Positions 45,481 to 54,000 of a stretch of DNA of 64,000 bases are shown piece after piece. Every line of letters starts with the position of its first letter. Position 1 is the stretch's first letter. Origin of the DNA: Oryzicola mucosus (GTDB lineage: Bacteria; Pseudomonadota; Alphaproteobacteria; Rhizobiales; Rhizobiaceae); NCBI RefSeq assembly GCF_014534685.1, contig NZ_JACVVX010000001.1, positions 884,501 to 948,500 on the forward strand. Direction: 5' to 3'. The notes beneath the pieces are model-generated. The model was not told the DNA's origin and did not search any database. It was given only the letters and a program-made list of their open reading frames with translations. The position numbers were made by a program, and so were the translations under genes.

Positions 45481-45619
45481 AAGCCGATTATTTCCCTTTA
45501 GATAAAACATCTGCCATGCGGCTCTGCGAAATTCAATGTCGTCCGCTTCGGTGGTTCACTCGCGCGGCCGTTCATACCCAGACTTCAATGATAGTCAAAA
45601 AAGAAGCGGTAGATTTGCA

Positions 45620-45638
45620 AATATTATGATAAAATATT
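45620..45638. promoter_or_regulatory. AT-rich inverted repeat upstream of lacI-type gene
   Basis: AATATT-ATGATAA-AATATT lies 140 bases upstream of the regulator start. The preceding AGATTTG and the ATATTATGATAA core are shared with the region of the palindrome at 42454, so the same protein may bind both. Confidence 0.45.
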
Positions 45639-46015
45639 AACAAGGAGTCTGTTGTTGAGCGCCACAAGCAGGCGGGGACGAGGCGCCGCAACGTATTTGT
45701 CGACTCCTCATCGGAGCCTTGCGGGATCGGGCTTGAGGCTGTTGCTGCCCGAGGGCTGGGCAAAAAAATATGCTGCGGCCTGAAGAAGTTTTGGCATTCT
45801 GTGACTTAAAGAGCGATGTCGTGCCAATAGACCTGGGTCTCCTGGCGCCATTTCAGGATGGCCAGGTCGCCAGCGGAGGGCCGAGCGCACGTCGCCGTGG
45901 CTGTCGACGACGATCACGCAACCGGGAGCATTCGTCCCTGGCGCGGCGCTGGAGAGCTTGCGTCAGCGGATTATGTCCGCCGTCGTCGAGGCCGTCACTG
46001 TCGACGGAAAAGCCC

Positions 46016-46035
46016 GTCAGGTTGGAAGACCTGAC
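46016..46035 (-). terminator. Small hairpin beyond the amidohydrolase operon
   Basis: GTCAGGT pairs with ACCTGAC across a six-base loop, about 60 bases after the stop of the ACMSD-like gene. No T run follows on the minus strand. Confidence 0.4.
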
Positions 46036-46094
46036 CGGCCCTCATCCGCTTAATTGATCTGGCTTCCGATTGGTGCGGCGCCTAAACGCGGGCG

Positions 46095-47081
46095 CTATGT
46101 CTCTTGAGCCCAAGCGAAACCGAATATTCGGCGGGGATTATCGTGCCGGATGAGACGAGCGATTTCGGCATCGATCCCGTCGAGCGAAGCAGGCGCGCTC
46201 ACCGAGCCCATCGGGAACGGCCAGTCGCTGCCCAGAAGTATTCTTTCGCTGCCCAGGATGTCGACTAATGCACTGAGTTGCGCTGGCGAATGAACCACGT
46301 TGTCGACATTGAAACGCCGAACCGCCTCAACTGGCGGAAGGGTTAGCCGGCGAATGCCTGGACGATCTGTATCCATTCCGCGTTGCCATCTGCCGTAGAG
46401 CATGCCAACTGCGCCGCCTCCATGCGACAGGATGAACTGCAGGTCGGGAAACTGCCCTAGCACGTCGCCGAACACTAGGTTCGCGGCGGCAATCGTCGTC
46501 TCCATCGGGTTGCCGATCAGGTTCGAAAGATAGAATGGCTTGAGCCGAGCGTCCTTCGATTCGGAAGGATGCAGCAAAACTGGAAGCTTCCTATCGGAGA
46601 GAATTCGCCAAAGATCGTGATAGCTTTCGTCGGCATAAGAATGTGCGCCGAGATCGGTCCCTACTATAACGCCCGCCCAGCGATCGTCGAGCGCGTCAGC
46701 CACGCTCACAGCAAGCTGGGGAATATCGGTGGGAAGATAGGCCAGAGGACGCAGGCGCTCCGGTGCGACATCCACCGTCTCCAGAAGACCGTTGTTAAGC
46801 AGGTCGATATAGGCCGCTCGCTCGCCCGTGGGGAGGTCTGCGCGAAAAAGGGGAGGAGGAACTCCCACGGCGGCTCCGTGCAGCCCATCGGCATCGATAC
46901 GGTCAAGCAGAGCTTTCGGAGTGCCCATGGTTTTCAGAGCAAGGCGAAACCCATGCACGTCGATCGCATCTGGCTCAAGCTTCATCCCGAAGTCGCCTTG
47001 AGCCGCCGCCGCGATCAAGGGTTGCGGCAGGAGGTGGGTGTGGATGTCCCAGCCGCCTTGGGTTCCCTGGTCCGACGTCAT
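46095..47081 (-). CDS. ACMSD-like amidohydrolase/decarboxylase (328 aa)
   Basis: TIM-barrel amidohydrolase_2 family protein similar to 2-amino-3-carboxymuconate semialdehyde decarboxylase and gamma-resorcylate decarboxylase. Metal ligands are visible in WDIHTHLLP (His 14 and 16), LLHPSES, ILSHGGGAVGMLYGRW and LLGSDWPFPMG. Non-hydrolytic decarboxylation is the usual reaction of this branch. The ATG overlaps the stop of the bicupin gene by four bases. With RidA, FAH-family and cupin proteins upstream it forms a set reminiscent of the 2-aminomuconate pathway, but no semialdehyde dehydrogenase is present. Confidence 0.9.
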   Translation of the reverse strand: MTSDQGTQGGWDIHTHLLPQPLIAAAAQGDFGMKLEPDAIDVHGFRLALKTMGTPKALLDRIDADGLHGAAVGVPPPLFRADLPTGERAAYIDLLNNGLLETVDVAPERLRPLAYLPTDIPQLAVSVADALDDRWAGVIVGTDLGAHSYADESYHDLWRILSDRKLPVLLHPSESKDARLKPFYLSNLIGNPMETTIAAANLVFGDVLGQFPDLQFILSHGGGAVGMLYGRWQRGMDTDRPGIRRLTLPPVEAVRRFNVDNVVHSPAQLSALVDILGSERILLGSDWPFPMGSVSAPASLDGIDAEIARLIRHDNPRRIFGFAWAQET

Positions 47082-47866
47082 TGCGCGTCACTCGCATCGG
47101 TGTACCACGGCGGTTGCACGGGGTAGTGGGGCCCGTCGTAAATCTCCAGGAAAACCGTCGTTTCGTCGGCGACGGTCGGGCCGTGGACGCTGCCGACGGG
47201 ATTGCAGTAGAACGAGCCGGCGACCAGCGTCGTGCCAGTCGGAATGTATCGGTACTGGCCCGACAGGCAGTACATGAACTGGTTGGACGCATGGGCATGT
47301 GCGTTGGGGATGCCCACTCCCTTTTCGAATTTGATCAAGGCGATCGAGGCTCCGCTTTCCTCGTTGCGCCAGAGCATTTTCTGCGACAGGCCGGCAAGCG
47401 ATTTCGGCGACCAGGGCTCATCCGCCGCGTTGATGAGTATTTCCTTGAAGGCTGCCGCAAAGCCCTCCGGAACAGTGCCGCCGACTGGTGTTTCGGGCAG
47501 GAATTCTCCTTCGTCAGGATACACCCAGCGAACCGACTTGAACTCCACCAAGCGCGACAGATAAAGCGTATCCGACGTGTTAGTCAGGCGGTGAATTGCG
47601 CGCTTTTCCTGGATTGCGACCGTGTGGCCGAGTGGCTCGCTGGTTGCAATTCTGTCGCCGAATATGGTTTCGATCTCATTGTCGCCGCCCCCGAGCGAAA
47701 TGACGAGATAGGGATGGCGGTGAATATGAAAATCCAGCATTTCACCGGGTTCCAGCCGAACTTCCCAAACCCTCGTCTGGTCGTTTTCCTCAACGATGCG
47801 GTGGCCTATATCGCCCAAGGTGATCCCGCGCCGTTTGGCGAGGGCAAATCCGAAATCCTGACTCAT
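47078..47866 (-). CDS. Bicupin protein (262 aa)
   Basis: Two cupin barrels. The first has MLDFHIHRHPYLVISLGGGD and a later His in KRAIHRLTN; the second has IPNAHAHASNQFMYCLSGQY with Tyr, and a later His in GSVHGPTVAD. The second motif HAHxxxQ keeps two His ligands, with Gln where Glu is usual. Metal-dependent dioxygenases and isomerases share this fold. It overlaps the ACMSD-like gene (ATGA), so the two products are probably made together. Ring cleavage upstream of the decarboxylase would be a logical role, but 3-hydroxyanthranilate dioxygenase is smaller and not clearly similar. Confidence 0.83.
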   Translation of the reverse strand: MSQDFGFALAKRRGITLGDIGHRIVEENDQTRVWEVRLEPGEMLDFHIHRHPYLVISLGGGDNEIETIFGDRIATSEPLGHTVAIQEKRAIHRLTNTSDTLYLSRLVEFKSVRWVYPDEGEFLPETPVGGTVPEGFAAAFKEILINAADEPWSPKSLAGLSQKMLWRNEESGASIALIKFEKGVGIPNAHAHASNQFMYCLSGQYRYIPTGTTLVAGSFYCNPVGSVHGPTVADETTVFLEIYDGPHYPVQPPWYTDASDAQ

Positions 47867-47894
47867 GAAAATATCCTTATCAACGGGACGGCGG

Positions 47895-48773
47895 TCAACG
47901 AGGAGAATGCAGATCGGCAGCTTGCATGACGTTCCGCAGTTCGCCGAGTTGCGGGCTGCGACAGATCACCTCGTCGCCGGCTTTGAGGAAGAGCTGTGGC
48001 GTCCGGGCATTGCCAACACCCGCGGGCGTCCCGGTCAACAGCACGTCGCCGGCACGCAACGTCATGCCAAAGGACAGTTCGGAGAGCAACTGGGCAACGG
48101 TGAACGCCATCAGTTTCGTCGATGCGCTCTGCAACACCTCGCCATTGACGACGCATTCAAGAGTGAGGTCCTGCGGGTCCACCTCATCGGCGGTGACGAT
48201 ATAGGGGCCAAGCGGCATGGTGGCGTCGATGCTTTTTCCCTTGAGCCACTGGCCGCCATGGGCGCGCTGGAGATCCCGCTGTGAAATGTCATTGGCCAGG
48301 CAATAGCCAAAAACATGGTCGAGTGCGGACTCTACGGGGATATTGCGTCCATCCTTGCCGATAATGAGAGCGAGTTCGACCTCGTAATCCCATTTGCTCG
48401 AGATTTCTGCATCGAAGGAAATCGGCGCGTCGGGGTCGATGACTGTATCTGGTCCCTTGGTGAAAAACGTCGGATGTTCAGGGCGCTCCACGTCCTGTCC
48501 TTCGCGGCGTCCCTTGCCTTCTTCGAAGTGGTCCCAATAATTCCATCCCGCGCACAGAATGTCACGTCTGAAACGCTGGACGGGAGCGCGCAGAGCAGAG
48601 CGATCGAAAGGCACCTCAACTCCGCCGGACGATGAGAGATCAGTGAGTGCGGCCCGTCCTCGAGATGCGATGTCGACCATGTCGCCCGCCTCCGGCGGCA
48701 AAAGGCGCATTGTGTCGGCCTCAACGATGGCAATGCGGCTCCTGCCGTCATAAAAAATACTGGCAAGCTTCAT
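47895..48773 (-). CDS. Fumarylacetoacetate hydrolase family protein (292 aa)
   Basis: Metal-dependent hydrolase or decarboxylase of the FAH superfamily. The catalytic domain has CAGWNYWDHFEEG, the acidic ligands in DYEVELALIIGKDGRNIP, DISQRDLQRAHGGQWLKGKS and the C-terminal GDVLLTGTPAGVG. Relatives cleave fumarylpyruvate or decarboxylate 4-oxalocrotonate-type acids. It lies four bases after the RidA gene and 28 bases before the bicupin gene. It fits processing of an open-chain keto acid. Confidence 0.92.
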   Translation of the reverse strand: MKLASIFYDGRSRIAIVEADTMRLLPPEAGDMVDIASRGRAALTDLSSSGGVEVPFDRSALRAPVQRFRRDILCAGWNYWDHFEEGKGRREGQDVERPEHPTFFTKGPDTVIDPDAPISFDAEISSKWDYEVELALIIGKDGRNIPVESALDHVFGYCLANDISQRDLQRAHGGQWLKGKSIDATMPLGPYIVTADEVDPQDLTLECVVNGEVLQSASTKLMAFTVAQLLSELSFGMTLRAGDVLLTGTPAGVGNARTPQLFLKAGDEVICRSPQLGELRNVMQAADLHSPR

Positions 48774-48777
48774 GGAT

Positions 48778-49188
48778 TCAGGCTCCGCGGTTGTCCGGGA
48801 TTACGGCGATGGCATTGATTTCGATGAGATATTCGTGGGACACCATCTTGGTGACCTCGACCATGGTCGAGGCCGGTAACGGAGGCTGGAAATATTCGCG
48901 GCGCACGGCGTGGATCTTTTCGAAATCCTCCATGTTGCGCACATAGACATCAACCCTGCAAACATCGGCAAGGGTTCCACCGGCCAGTTCCACAGCAGTC
49001 TTGATGTTCTCGCATACCTGGCGTGTCTGTTCGCTAACATCGCCAATGCCCGCGATGCTGCCATCGGGGCGCCGGGCTGTCATGCCTGAGACGAAAACCA
49101 GGCGGCCGCTGGCTTCGATGACGGTTGCTTGGGAAAAATGCCCCATTGGCTTGCGGAGATTGGGTGTGGAGATTTCTTGCTTGGCCAT
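48778..49188 (-). CDS. RidA family protein (136 aa)
   Basis: Small trimeric enzyme of the YjgF/YER057c/UK114 superfamily. FSQATVIEASGRLVFVSGMT and the later VCRVDVYVRNMEDFEKIHAV are typical, and a substrate-binding arginine precedes the last segments. RidA proteins hydrolyse reactive enamines/imines; one branch includes 2-aminomuconate deaminase. AGGAGC precedes the ATG. Its place next to ACMSD-like and FAH-family genes makes deamination of a pathway intermediate a fair inference. Confidence 0.9.
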   Translation of the reverse strand: MAKQEISTPNLRKPMGHFSQATVIEASGRLVFVSGMTARRPDGSIAGIGDVSEQTRQVCENIKTAVELAGGTLADVCRVDVYVRNMEDFEKIHAVRREYFQPPLPASTMVEVTKMVSHEYLIEINAIAVIPDNRGA

Positions 49189-49208
49189 GTTTTGGCTCCT
49201 CTAGACTG

Positions 49209-50264
49209 TCAGATGATCGTCCATTGTGGTGCGGATACACCAAGTTCTGCGCCGATTGCCGTGAGGGCATCGCGCACTGCGGGCTGCAACTGAACGCGCC
49301 CTTTGGATTTCGACTGGCGGTCCCACTCGGGTTCCCCAGGGGTGTAAAGGCGTTCGATTCCCGGTGCGCGTTGGCCGTTGCGAATGCCGCGGGCTGCCGC
49401 CCCCGCCATGGCGCGCAGAACTGCCGGTTCTCCGAAGTGGGCAAGGTCGATGGCGATGAAGATGTGCGAGCAATCGTAAGGTACGGACGCATCGCCATAA
49501 AGCGGTTGAACCGCGCTGCCCATCGCGCCCCCTGACAGCAACCCGCACATCAGGTCGATCATCAGTGCCAGCCCGAACCCTTTCGGTCCTGCGCTCGGCA
49601 GGAGCATCCCATTGATGGCTTCATTAGGATCGCTTGTCGGAGACCCGTCTGCTTTGACTGCCCAGCTCAGGGGTATCGCCTGACCGGACTTGGCAGCCAT
49701 TCTGATCTTGCCCATTGCTGCCTCGCTGGTTGCCATATCCAGCACCAGGGGGATTCCATCATCCGACGGCACAGCGATGGCGATGGGGTTGTTGCCGACG
49801 ACACGCTCCGCGCCGCCGGGTGCGGGCATAAGCGGGCGGGTGTTGCAGATCGCGATGCCGATGCACTCACGATCAGCAGCTGCCTGGGCGAAACGGCGTG
49901 CAGTACCGAAGTGAAATCCATGCCGTACCGCCGCTACACCGATGCCGTAGAGCTTCGCCTTATCCACGGCCCGCTCCATGGCATCGTCGCCCGTCAAAAC
50001 GCCGAACGCATGGTTGGCATCAAGAACCACGATCGATTTGTCGTCGGAGACAACGACCGGCTCGGTCTGCTTGCTCACGGAGCCGGCAATCAGGCGCTTC
50101 ACATACATGTCGGCTAACATGACGCCATGAGAATGCAGCCCGAGCCGATCGGCATCGACAAGCCCTTCCGCAACAACACGCGCCGGCTCTTGGTCGAGCC
50201 CGGCAGCGGTGAAGAGGCTGCTGACGTAGTCGGTTAGCTGCGTGGAGTCGATCGCTATCGGCAT
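49209..50264 (-). CDS. Ldh family oxidoreductase (malate/L-sulfolactate/piperideine-carboxylate type, 351 aa)
   Basis: NAD(P)-dependent oxidoreductase of the type-2 malate/lactate dehydrogenase family. Features are ADRLGLHSHGVMLADMYV with the catalytic His, GVAAVRHGFHFGTARRFA, NNPIAIAVPSDDGIPLVLDM and GPKGFGLALMIDLMCGLLSG. Members reduce or oxidise 2-hydroxy acids or cyclic imines such as piperideine-2-carboxylate. It is the first gene of the minus-strand operon, divergent from the NitT/TauT-type binding protein, with a 21-base palindrome between them. Confidence 0.92.
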   Translation of the reverse strand: MPIAIDSTQLTDYVSSLFTAAGLDQEPARVVAEGLVDADRLGLHSHGVMLADMYVKRLIAGSVSKQTEPVVVSDDKSIVVLDANHAFGVLTGDDAMERAVDKAKLYGIGVAAVRHGFHFGTARRFAQAAADRECIGIAICNTRPLMPAPGGAERVVGNNPIAIAVPSDDGIPLVLDMATSEAAMGKIRMAAKSGQAIPLSWAVKADGSPTSDPNEAINGMLLPSAGPKGFGLALMIDLMCGLLSGGAMGSAVQPLYGDASVPYDCSHIFIAIDLAHFGEPAVLRAMAGAAARGIRNGQRAPGIERLYTPGEPEWDRQSKSKGRVQLQPAVRDALTAIGAELGVSAPQWTII

Positions 50265-50315
50265 GAAATTCTCATTTGGCAGGCTCCGGTTCAGATTCGA
50301 TATTGAAGAATATTC

Positions 50316-50336
50316 CGATAATCAAGTGAATTATCG
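50316..50336. promoter_or_regulatory. 21-bp inverted repeat, candidate GntR operator
   Basis: CGATAAT and ATTATCG flank a seven-base centre, in the gap between the Ldh-family gene (start 50264) and the binding-protein gene (start 50437). A related element lies at 53834, next to the GntR gene. The adjoining CGAAAATCATTTGAC at 50335-50349 is nearly repeated at 53892-53906. Confidence 0.6.
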
Positions 50337-50436
50337 AAAATCATTTGACTGCTCGATTGTTATAGGATGTGGTGCGTATGGGAGAACGTAAACGCAGCCG
50401 TCGTAAAGCCGGCTCAATGACGAAGGGAACAGAGCC

Positions 50437-51459
50437 TTGAAAGCATGGAAACGATCCACGCTGGCGATTGCCGCCAGCCTCATGTCCGCTTTTGCCGCGC
50501 CCACATTTGGGCTGGCGCAAGAGCTGACCAAAGTCACCTTCTCGCTCGACTTCATTCCGCTGGGTCGACACGCGGCTTGGTATGCCGCCCTCGGCGAAGG
50601 TTACTTCACGGAAGAAGGCCTCGACGTCACGATCATTCCCTCCCAGGGAACGGCGCAAGTCATGCAGGCGATTGCGTCCAACACCGCACAGCTGGGGTTT
50701 GTCGATCTTCCAGGCGTCGTGCTTGCGCAAGCGGCGGGCACCGATATCCGTATGGTCGCGGTCAACTACCAAAAGGCGCCCTATGCGATCTTTTCATTGG
50801 CCAACGGAGCGAATGTAACCGACACGAAGCAGCTCGAAGGGCTGACGATTGGAAGTGGCGCCGGCAGCATCACGCCGCAGGTCATCAAAGGGTTCATGAA
50901 GCAGAGCGGCTTGGATCCGGCTTCGCTGAACGTGTCCAACGTCGCGCCGCCCGCACGTGCGTCCGCCTTGTTAAGCGGTCAGGTGCCGTCCATCGAATTT
51001 TTCATCATGTCGAAGCCGGGCCTGGAAAAGGGCGCCAAGGACGCGTCGACCAGCCTCACCACATTTCTTATGGCAGATCATGGGCTTGAGCTCTATTCAA
51101 ACGGCATAGGAGCGTCACAGGCTTTCATCGAAGCCCATCCAGATGTCGTACGAAAATTCGTCCGTGCCGCCCTGCGCGGATGGAAGTTCACTCTGGACAA
51201 TCCTGATGCAGCGGCCGATCACCAGATGAAGGTGGTAGACGGTCTTTCCAAGCCCGCTATCCTCGCAGAAATCGACATCGTCCGTGAGCTCGTCGTAACC
51301 GAAGACACGAAGAAGAACGGCCTTGGCTCCTTCGAAGCTTCAAAAATGGAAGCCGGATTGAAATTCGTCACCGACAATTTGGCGATTACAGGCACAGCGC
51401 CGTCCGCCGATAAACTCTATGTCGAAGGGTTTCTGCCTGACGAGCCGGTCAAACCGTGA
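50437..51459 (+). CDS. NitT/TauT-type ABC substrate-binding protein (340 aa)
   Basis: Periplasmic protein of the NMT1/THI5-like class. The start is TTG at 50437, with AAGGGA eight bases upstream. The signal peptide has a core around TLAIAASLMSAFAAPTFGLA. The mature protein has VTFSLDFIPLGRHAAWYAAL and IGSGAGSITPQVIKGFMKQ. The opening LDFIPLGRHA pattern resembles pyrimidine-precursor and heterocycle binders. The ATPase and permease follow in one operon. Confidence 0.93.
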   Translation: MKAWKRSTLAIAASLMSAFAAPTFGLAQELTKVTFSLDFIPLGRHAAWYAALGEGYFTEEGLDVTIIPSQGTAQVMQAIASNTAQLGFVDLPGVVLAQAAGTDIRMVAVNYQKAPYAIFSLANGANVTDTKQLEGLTIGSGAGSITPQVIKGFMKQSGLDPASLNVSNVAPPARASALLSGQVPSIEFFIMSKPGLEKGAKDASTSLTTFLMADHGLELYSNGIGASQAFIEAHPDVVRKFVRAALRGWKFTLDNPDAAADHQMKVVDGLSKPAILAEIDIVRELVVTEDTKKNGLGSFEASKMEAGLKFVTDNLAITGTAPSADKLYVEGFLPDEPVKP

Positions 51460-51471
51460 ATTAGGCATGCA

Positions 51472-52287
51472 ATGATGAGCAAGGATGCATTGTCAGCGAC
51501 TCCTACGGAAGCCGCCGGATCCAACACGGTCTTCGCACGCTTCGACCGTGTTGGAAAAATATTCAAGCTGCCGGGGGATCGCCAGATCGATGCCTTAGAG
51601 GACGTGTCGTTCACTCTGGGTCGAGGTAAACTGGTCGGGCTGCTTGGGCCCAGCGGCTGTGGCAAAACCACTTTTCTTAGGATCGTCGCTGGCCTCGAAA
51701 CGGCAACGTATGGCACCGTGACAATTGAAGGCAAGCTCGTAAACGGACCGCATCCCAACTTTGCGTTCGTCTTCCAGCAGGCGAACCTGATGAATTGGCG
51801 CACTGTGCTGAAAAACGTGTTGTTCCCGCTCGAAATACGCGGAGAGGTGACACGCGCGAGCATCGAGCGTGCGCGCGATTTGTTGAACCTTGTGGGCCTT
51901 CATGGCTTCGAGGATCGTTACCCGTCCGAACTCTCCGGCGGCATGCAACAGCGCGTCGCTCTCTGCCGAGCGCTGGTCTATGACGCCAAACTTCTTCTGA
52001 TGGACGAACCTTTCGGCGCTCTAGACGAGCTGAAGCGGATGGAAATGCATGATCTTCTGCTCGACATCCGGCTGCGCACGGGAGTCAGCGTCATGTTCGT
52101 CACTCATAGCATTTCCGAGGCCATATACCTGTCGGACACAGTTGCCGTCTTTTCAAAAAGGCCTGCGACGATTGCGCGGTTCATAGACATCGATTTTCCC
52201 TATCCACGCGAAAACGCTATGCGGTACGAAATGAAATTCACCGAGTACGAACATGAGGCCGGGCGCGCGCTGGGGATAGCACGATGA
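51472..52287 (+). CDS. NitT/TauT-type ABC transporter ATP-binding protein (271 aa)
   Basis: Single ABC domain of the SsuB/TauB class. Walker A is GPSGCGKTTFLR, the Q-loop AFVFQQANLMNWRTV, the signature ELSGGMQQRVALCRAL and Walker B LLLMDEPFGALDEL. Two ATGs in tandem (51472 and 51475) are both possible starts. It lies 12 bases after the binding protein and overlaps the permease by four bases. Confidence 0.94.
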   Translation: MMSKDALSATPTEAAGSNTVFARFDRVGKIFKLPGDRQIDALEDVSFTLGRGKLVGLLGPSGCGKTTFLRIVAGLETATYGTVTIEGKLVNGPHPNFAFVFQQANLMNWRTVLKNVLFPLEIRGEVTRASIERARDLLNLVGLHGFEDRYPSELSGGMQQRVALCRALVYDAKLLLMDEPFGALDELKRMEMHDLLLDIRLRTGVSVMFVTHSISEAIYLSDTVAVFSKRPATIARFIDIDFPYPRENAMRYEMKFTEYEHEAGRALGIAR

Positions 52288-53048
52288 TCTTGGACCGGGT
52301 TTTCAGGGCGATATACCCGCTGATTGGGCTCGCCCTTATCCTTGCGGCATGGCAGGCCTATACACAATTCTTCGCAGTCAACCGCATCATCTTGCCAAGT
52401 CCGATGGACGTGCTTGTGGCCAGCAACGACAATTTCGGATTGCTGCTGCGTCATCTCTGGCCGACGCTTCTGGAATGCGTTCTGGGATTTATGCTGGCAA
52501 TGGCGATTGGCGTGCCGGTCGCTGTTGCGGTTGCGAACTCGCAAATTCTCAATCTCACGCTCTATCCCGTGCTGATCGCGATGCAGTCCGTGCCGAAGGT
52601 GGCTGTGGCTCCAATCATCCTCGTCTGGTTTGGCCTAGGGATTGAATCCAAGCTGGCCATTGCTTTCCTTGTGGCATTCTTCCCGGTCGTGGTAGACACT
52701 GCCACAGGGCTGCGCGCAACGCCGAAGGGCCTGCTCGAACTGGCGCAGTCGCTTCGCGCCTCTCCGCTTCAGGTGTTTTGGAAGGTGCAGTTTCCTTCCG
52801 CACTGCCCTTCGTTTTTGCCGGCGCGAAAGTCGCTGTAACTTTGACGGTGATCGGCGCTGTGATTGGCGAGTTCGTCGGTTCGAACGAAGGGCTTGGGAA
52901 CCTGCTTCTCACCGCCAATTCGCAGTTGAACAGTCCGCTTGCCTGGGCTGCCCTGGTCTGGCTGAGCCTGCTGGGCATGGGACTGTTCGGAGCCGTTGCA
53001 CTCGCTGAGCGCATCGCGATGCCATGGGCCAAGAATGGCGGACACTGA
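52284..53048 (+). CDS. NitT/TauT-type ABC transporter permease (254 aa)
   Basis: Inner-membrane permease with about six helices. The coupling-helix region EAA motif is LLELAQSLRASPLQVFWKV, and GAVIGEFVGSNEGLGNLLL is typical of SsuC/TauC proteins. ATGA overlap with the ATPase. It ends 54 bases before the convergent GntR gene. With the two genes upstream it completes a three-part importer. Confidence 0.94.
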   Translation: MILDRVFRAIYPLIGLALILAAWQAYTQFFAVNRIILPSPMDVLVASNDNFGLLLRHLWPTLLECVLGFMLAMAIGVPVAVAVANSQILNLTLYPVLIAMQSVPKVAVAPIILVWFGLGIESKLAIAFLVAFFPVVVDTATGLRATPKGLLELAQSLRASPLQVFWKVQFPSALPFVFAGAKVAVTLTVIGAVIGEFVGSNEGLGNLLLTANSQLNSPLAWAALVWLSLLGMGLFGAVALAERIAMPWAKNGGH

Positions 53049-53102
53049 CGATTGGCGGCCATTTGCGTTTGAACTTGAGATGAATGCGCTTGAGGCGGTG
53101 CC

Positions 53103-53780
53103 TCAGACGTCCATCATCTTGAAGTCGCTGGTCTTTTTGAGCTTTTCGGTGGTCCGCTCGATATGCGCACGGTTCAACCGCAGCGCGGTTTCCGCGTCCC
53201 GCGAGATCGCGGCGTTCATGAGTGCGGCGTGCTCGCTCACATCGTCGCGAAACTCGCCTTGCGAGGCGATGGCAAGCGAGACATAGCGCTCCGCTTGGTC
53301 AAAAAGCCTGTCTCTTATCGAACTGAGCGTCGGCGAGTCGCATGCGGCGACCAGGGCGGAATGGAACTCGCGATGATAGCGCAGCCAGTCGCTGTTGCGC
53401 CCTGCTTCACCATCGCTCGCGCGCTTCGGGACGCTCGACAGCCGGTGCAGCGCGCCCACCAGCAGCGCTTCCCATTCGACTCCACCCTTGGCAATCGACC
53501 AGCGCAACGCGATGTTTTCGATCTCGATGCGGGTGCGCGTCAGATCTTCAAGGTCGGCCAGGGAAACGCCGGAAACCTTGAAGCCCTTGTTCTGTTCCAG
53601 GGAGACGAAGCCCTCCGACTCAAGACGCATCAGCGCTTCTCGAACCGGACTGCCGCCAACATCGTAACGCTGGCGCAGCGTCTCTGCCCGCAACCGCTCC
53701 CCCGGGCGCAGCCTGCCGGTGAGGATATCCTCACGTAGCAAGCCGAACACTGTGGCATTCAAGGTGCTCTGTTCGTTCAT
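53103..53780 (-). CDS. GntR-family regulator, FadR/FCD subfamily (225 aa)
   Basis: N-terminal winged helix with LRPGERLRAETLRQRYDVGG and SPVREALMRLESEGFVSL, and a C-terminal FCD domain (DLEDLTRTRIEIENIALRW; HREFHSALVAACDSPTL; EHAALMNAAISRDAETALRL) with metal-binding histidine and aspartate positions. It lies between the two NitT/TauT importers and is divergent from the second. The CGATAA-containing inverted repeats in both importer promoter gaps are its likely targets. FCD regulators usually respond to small carboxylates. Confidence 0.93.
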   Translation of the reverse strand: MNEQSTLNATVFGLLREDILTGRLRPGERLRAETLRQRYDVGGSPVREALMRLESEGFVSLEQNKGFKVSGVSLADLEDLTRTRIEIENIALRWSIAKGGVEWEALLVGALHRLSSVPKRASDGEAGRNSDWLRYHREFHSALVAACDSPTLSSIRDRLFDQAERYVSLAIASQGEFRDDVSEHAALMNAAISRDAETALRLNRAHIERTTEKLKKTSDFKMMDV

Positions 53781-53833
53781 GGCATCTCTCTGGCGCGGGT
53801 GAAACTTTGATGACTAGCTAGGGACTCATATCT

Positions 53834-53854
53834 CGATAAGCAACTTGATTATAC
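53834..53854. promoter_or_regulatory. CGATAA-type element, candidate GntR operator
   Basis: CGATAAG and ATTATAC flank CAACTTG, matching the palindrome at 50316 at most positions (GATAA, CAA, ATTAT conserved with the same spacing). It lies 54 bases upstream of the GntR start and upstream of the second importer. Confidence 0.5.
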
Positions 53855-53891
53855 AGCGACTCTTAACATAATCGGCAGAGGTATAAATTTT

Positions 53892-53930
53892 CGATAATCT
53901 ATTGACGTTTCGACTTACAGCTTGTTTTAT
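53892..53930 (+). promoter_or_regulatory. Candidate promoter of the second importer operon
   Basis: A -35-like TTGACG at 53902-53907 is followed after 17 bases by TTTTAT, an acceptable -10. The preceding CGATAATCTATTGAC is almost the same as CGAAAATCATTTGAC at 50335-50349 in the other importer promoter, which suggests common control. Confidence 0.5.
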
Positions 53931-54000
53931 CACCCAATGAGCCGGCATGAGTTCCGGCCTGCCAAGCCACCATCCAACAAACATAAACAGGGGAATGCTG

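Larger units (their letters stand above)
45481..46094. other. Gene-poor stretch between lacI and the amidohydrolase operon
   Basis: No supported gene. The part nearest lacI is AT-rich and holds its promoter region and the repeat at 45620. Short open frames at 45708-45917 (minus) and 45770-46057 (plus) have no recognisable motif, and I regard them as chance or decayed sequence. A small hairpin at 46016-46035 lies beyond the end of the minus-strand operon. Confidence 0.55.

Noticed and set aside
45708-46057. Open frames of 69 and 95 residues between lacI and the amidohydrolase operon
   Set aside because: No start signals, no recognisable motifs, and the composition is Arg/Pro/Ser-rich as in chance frames.
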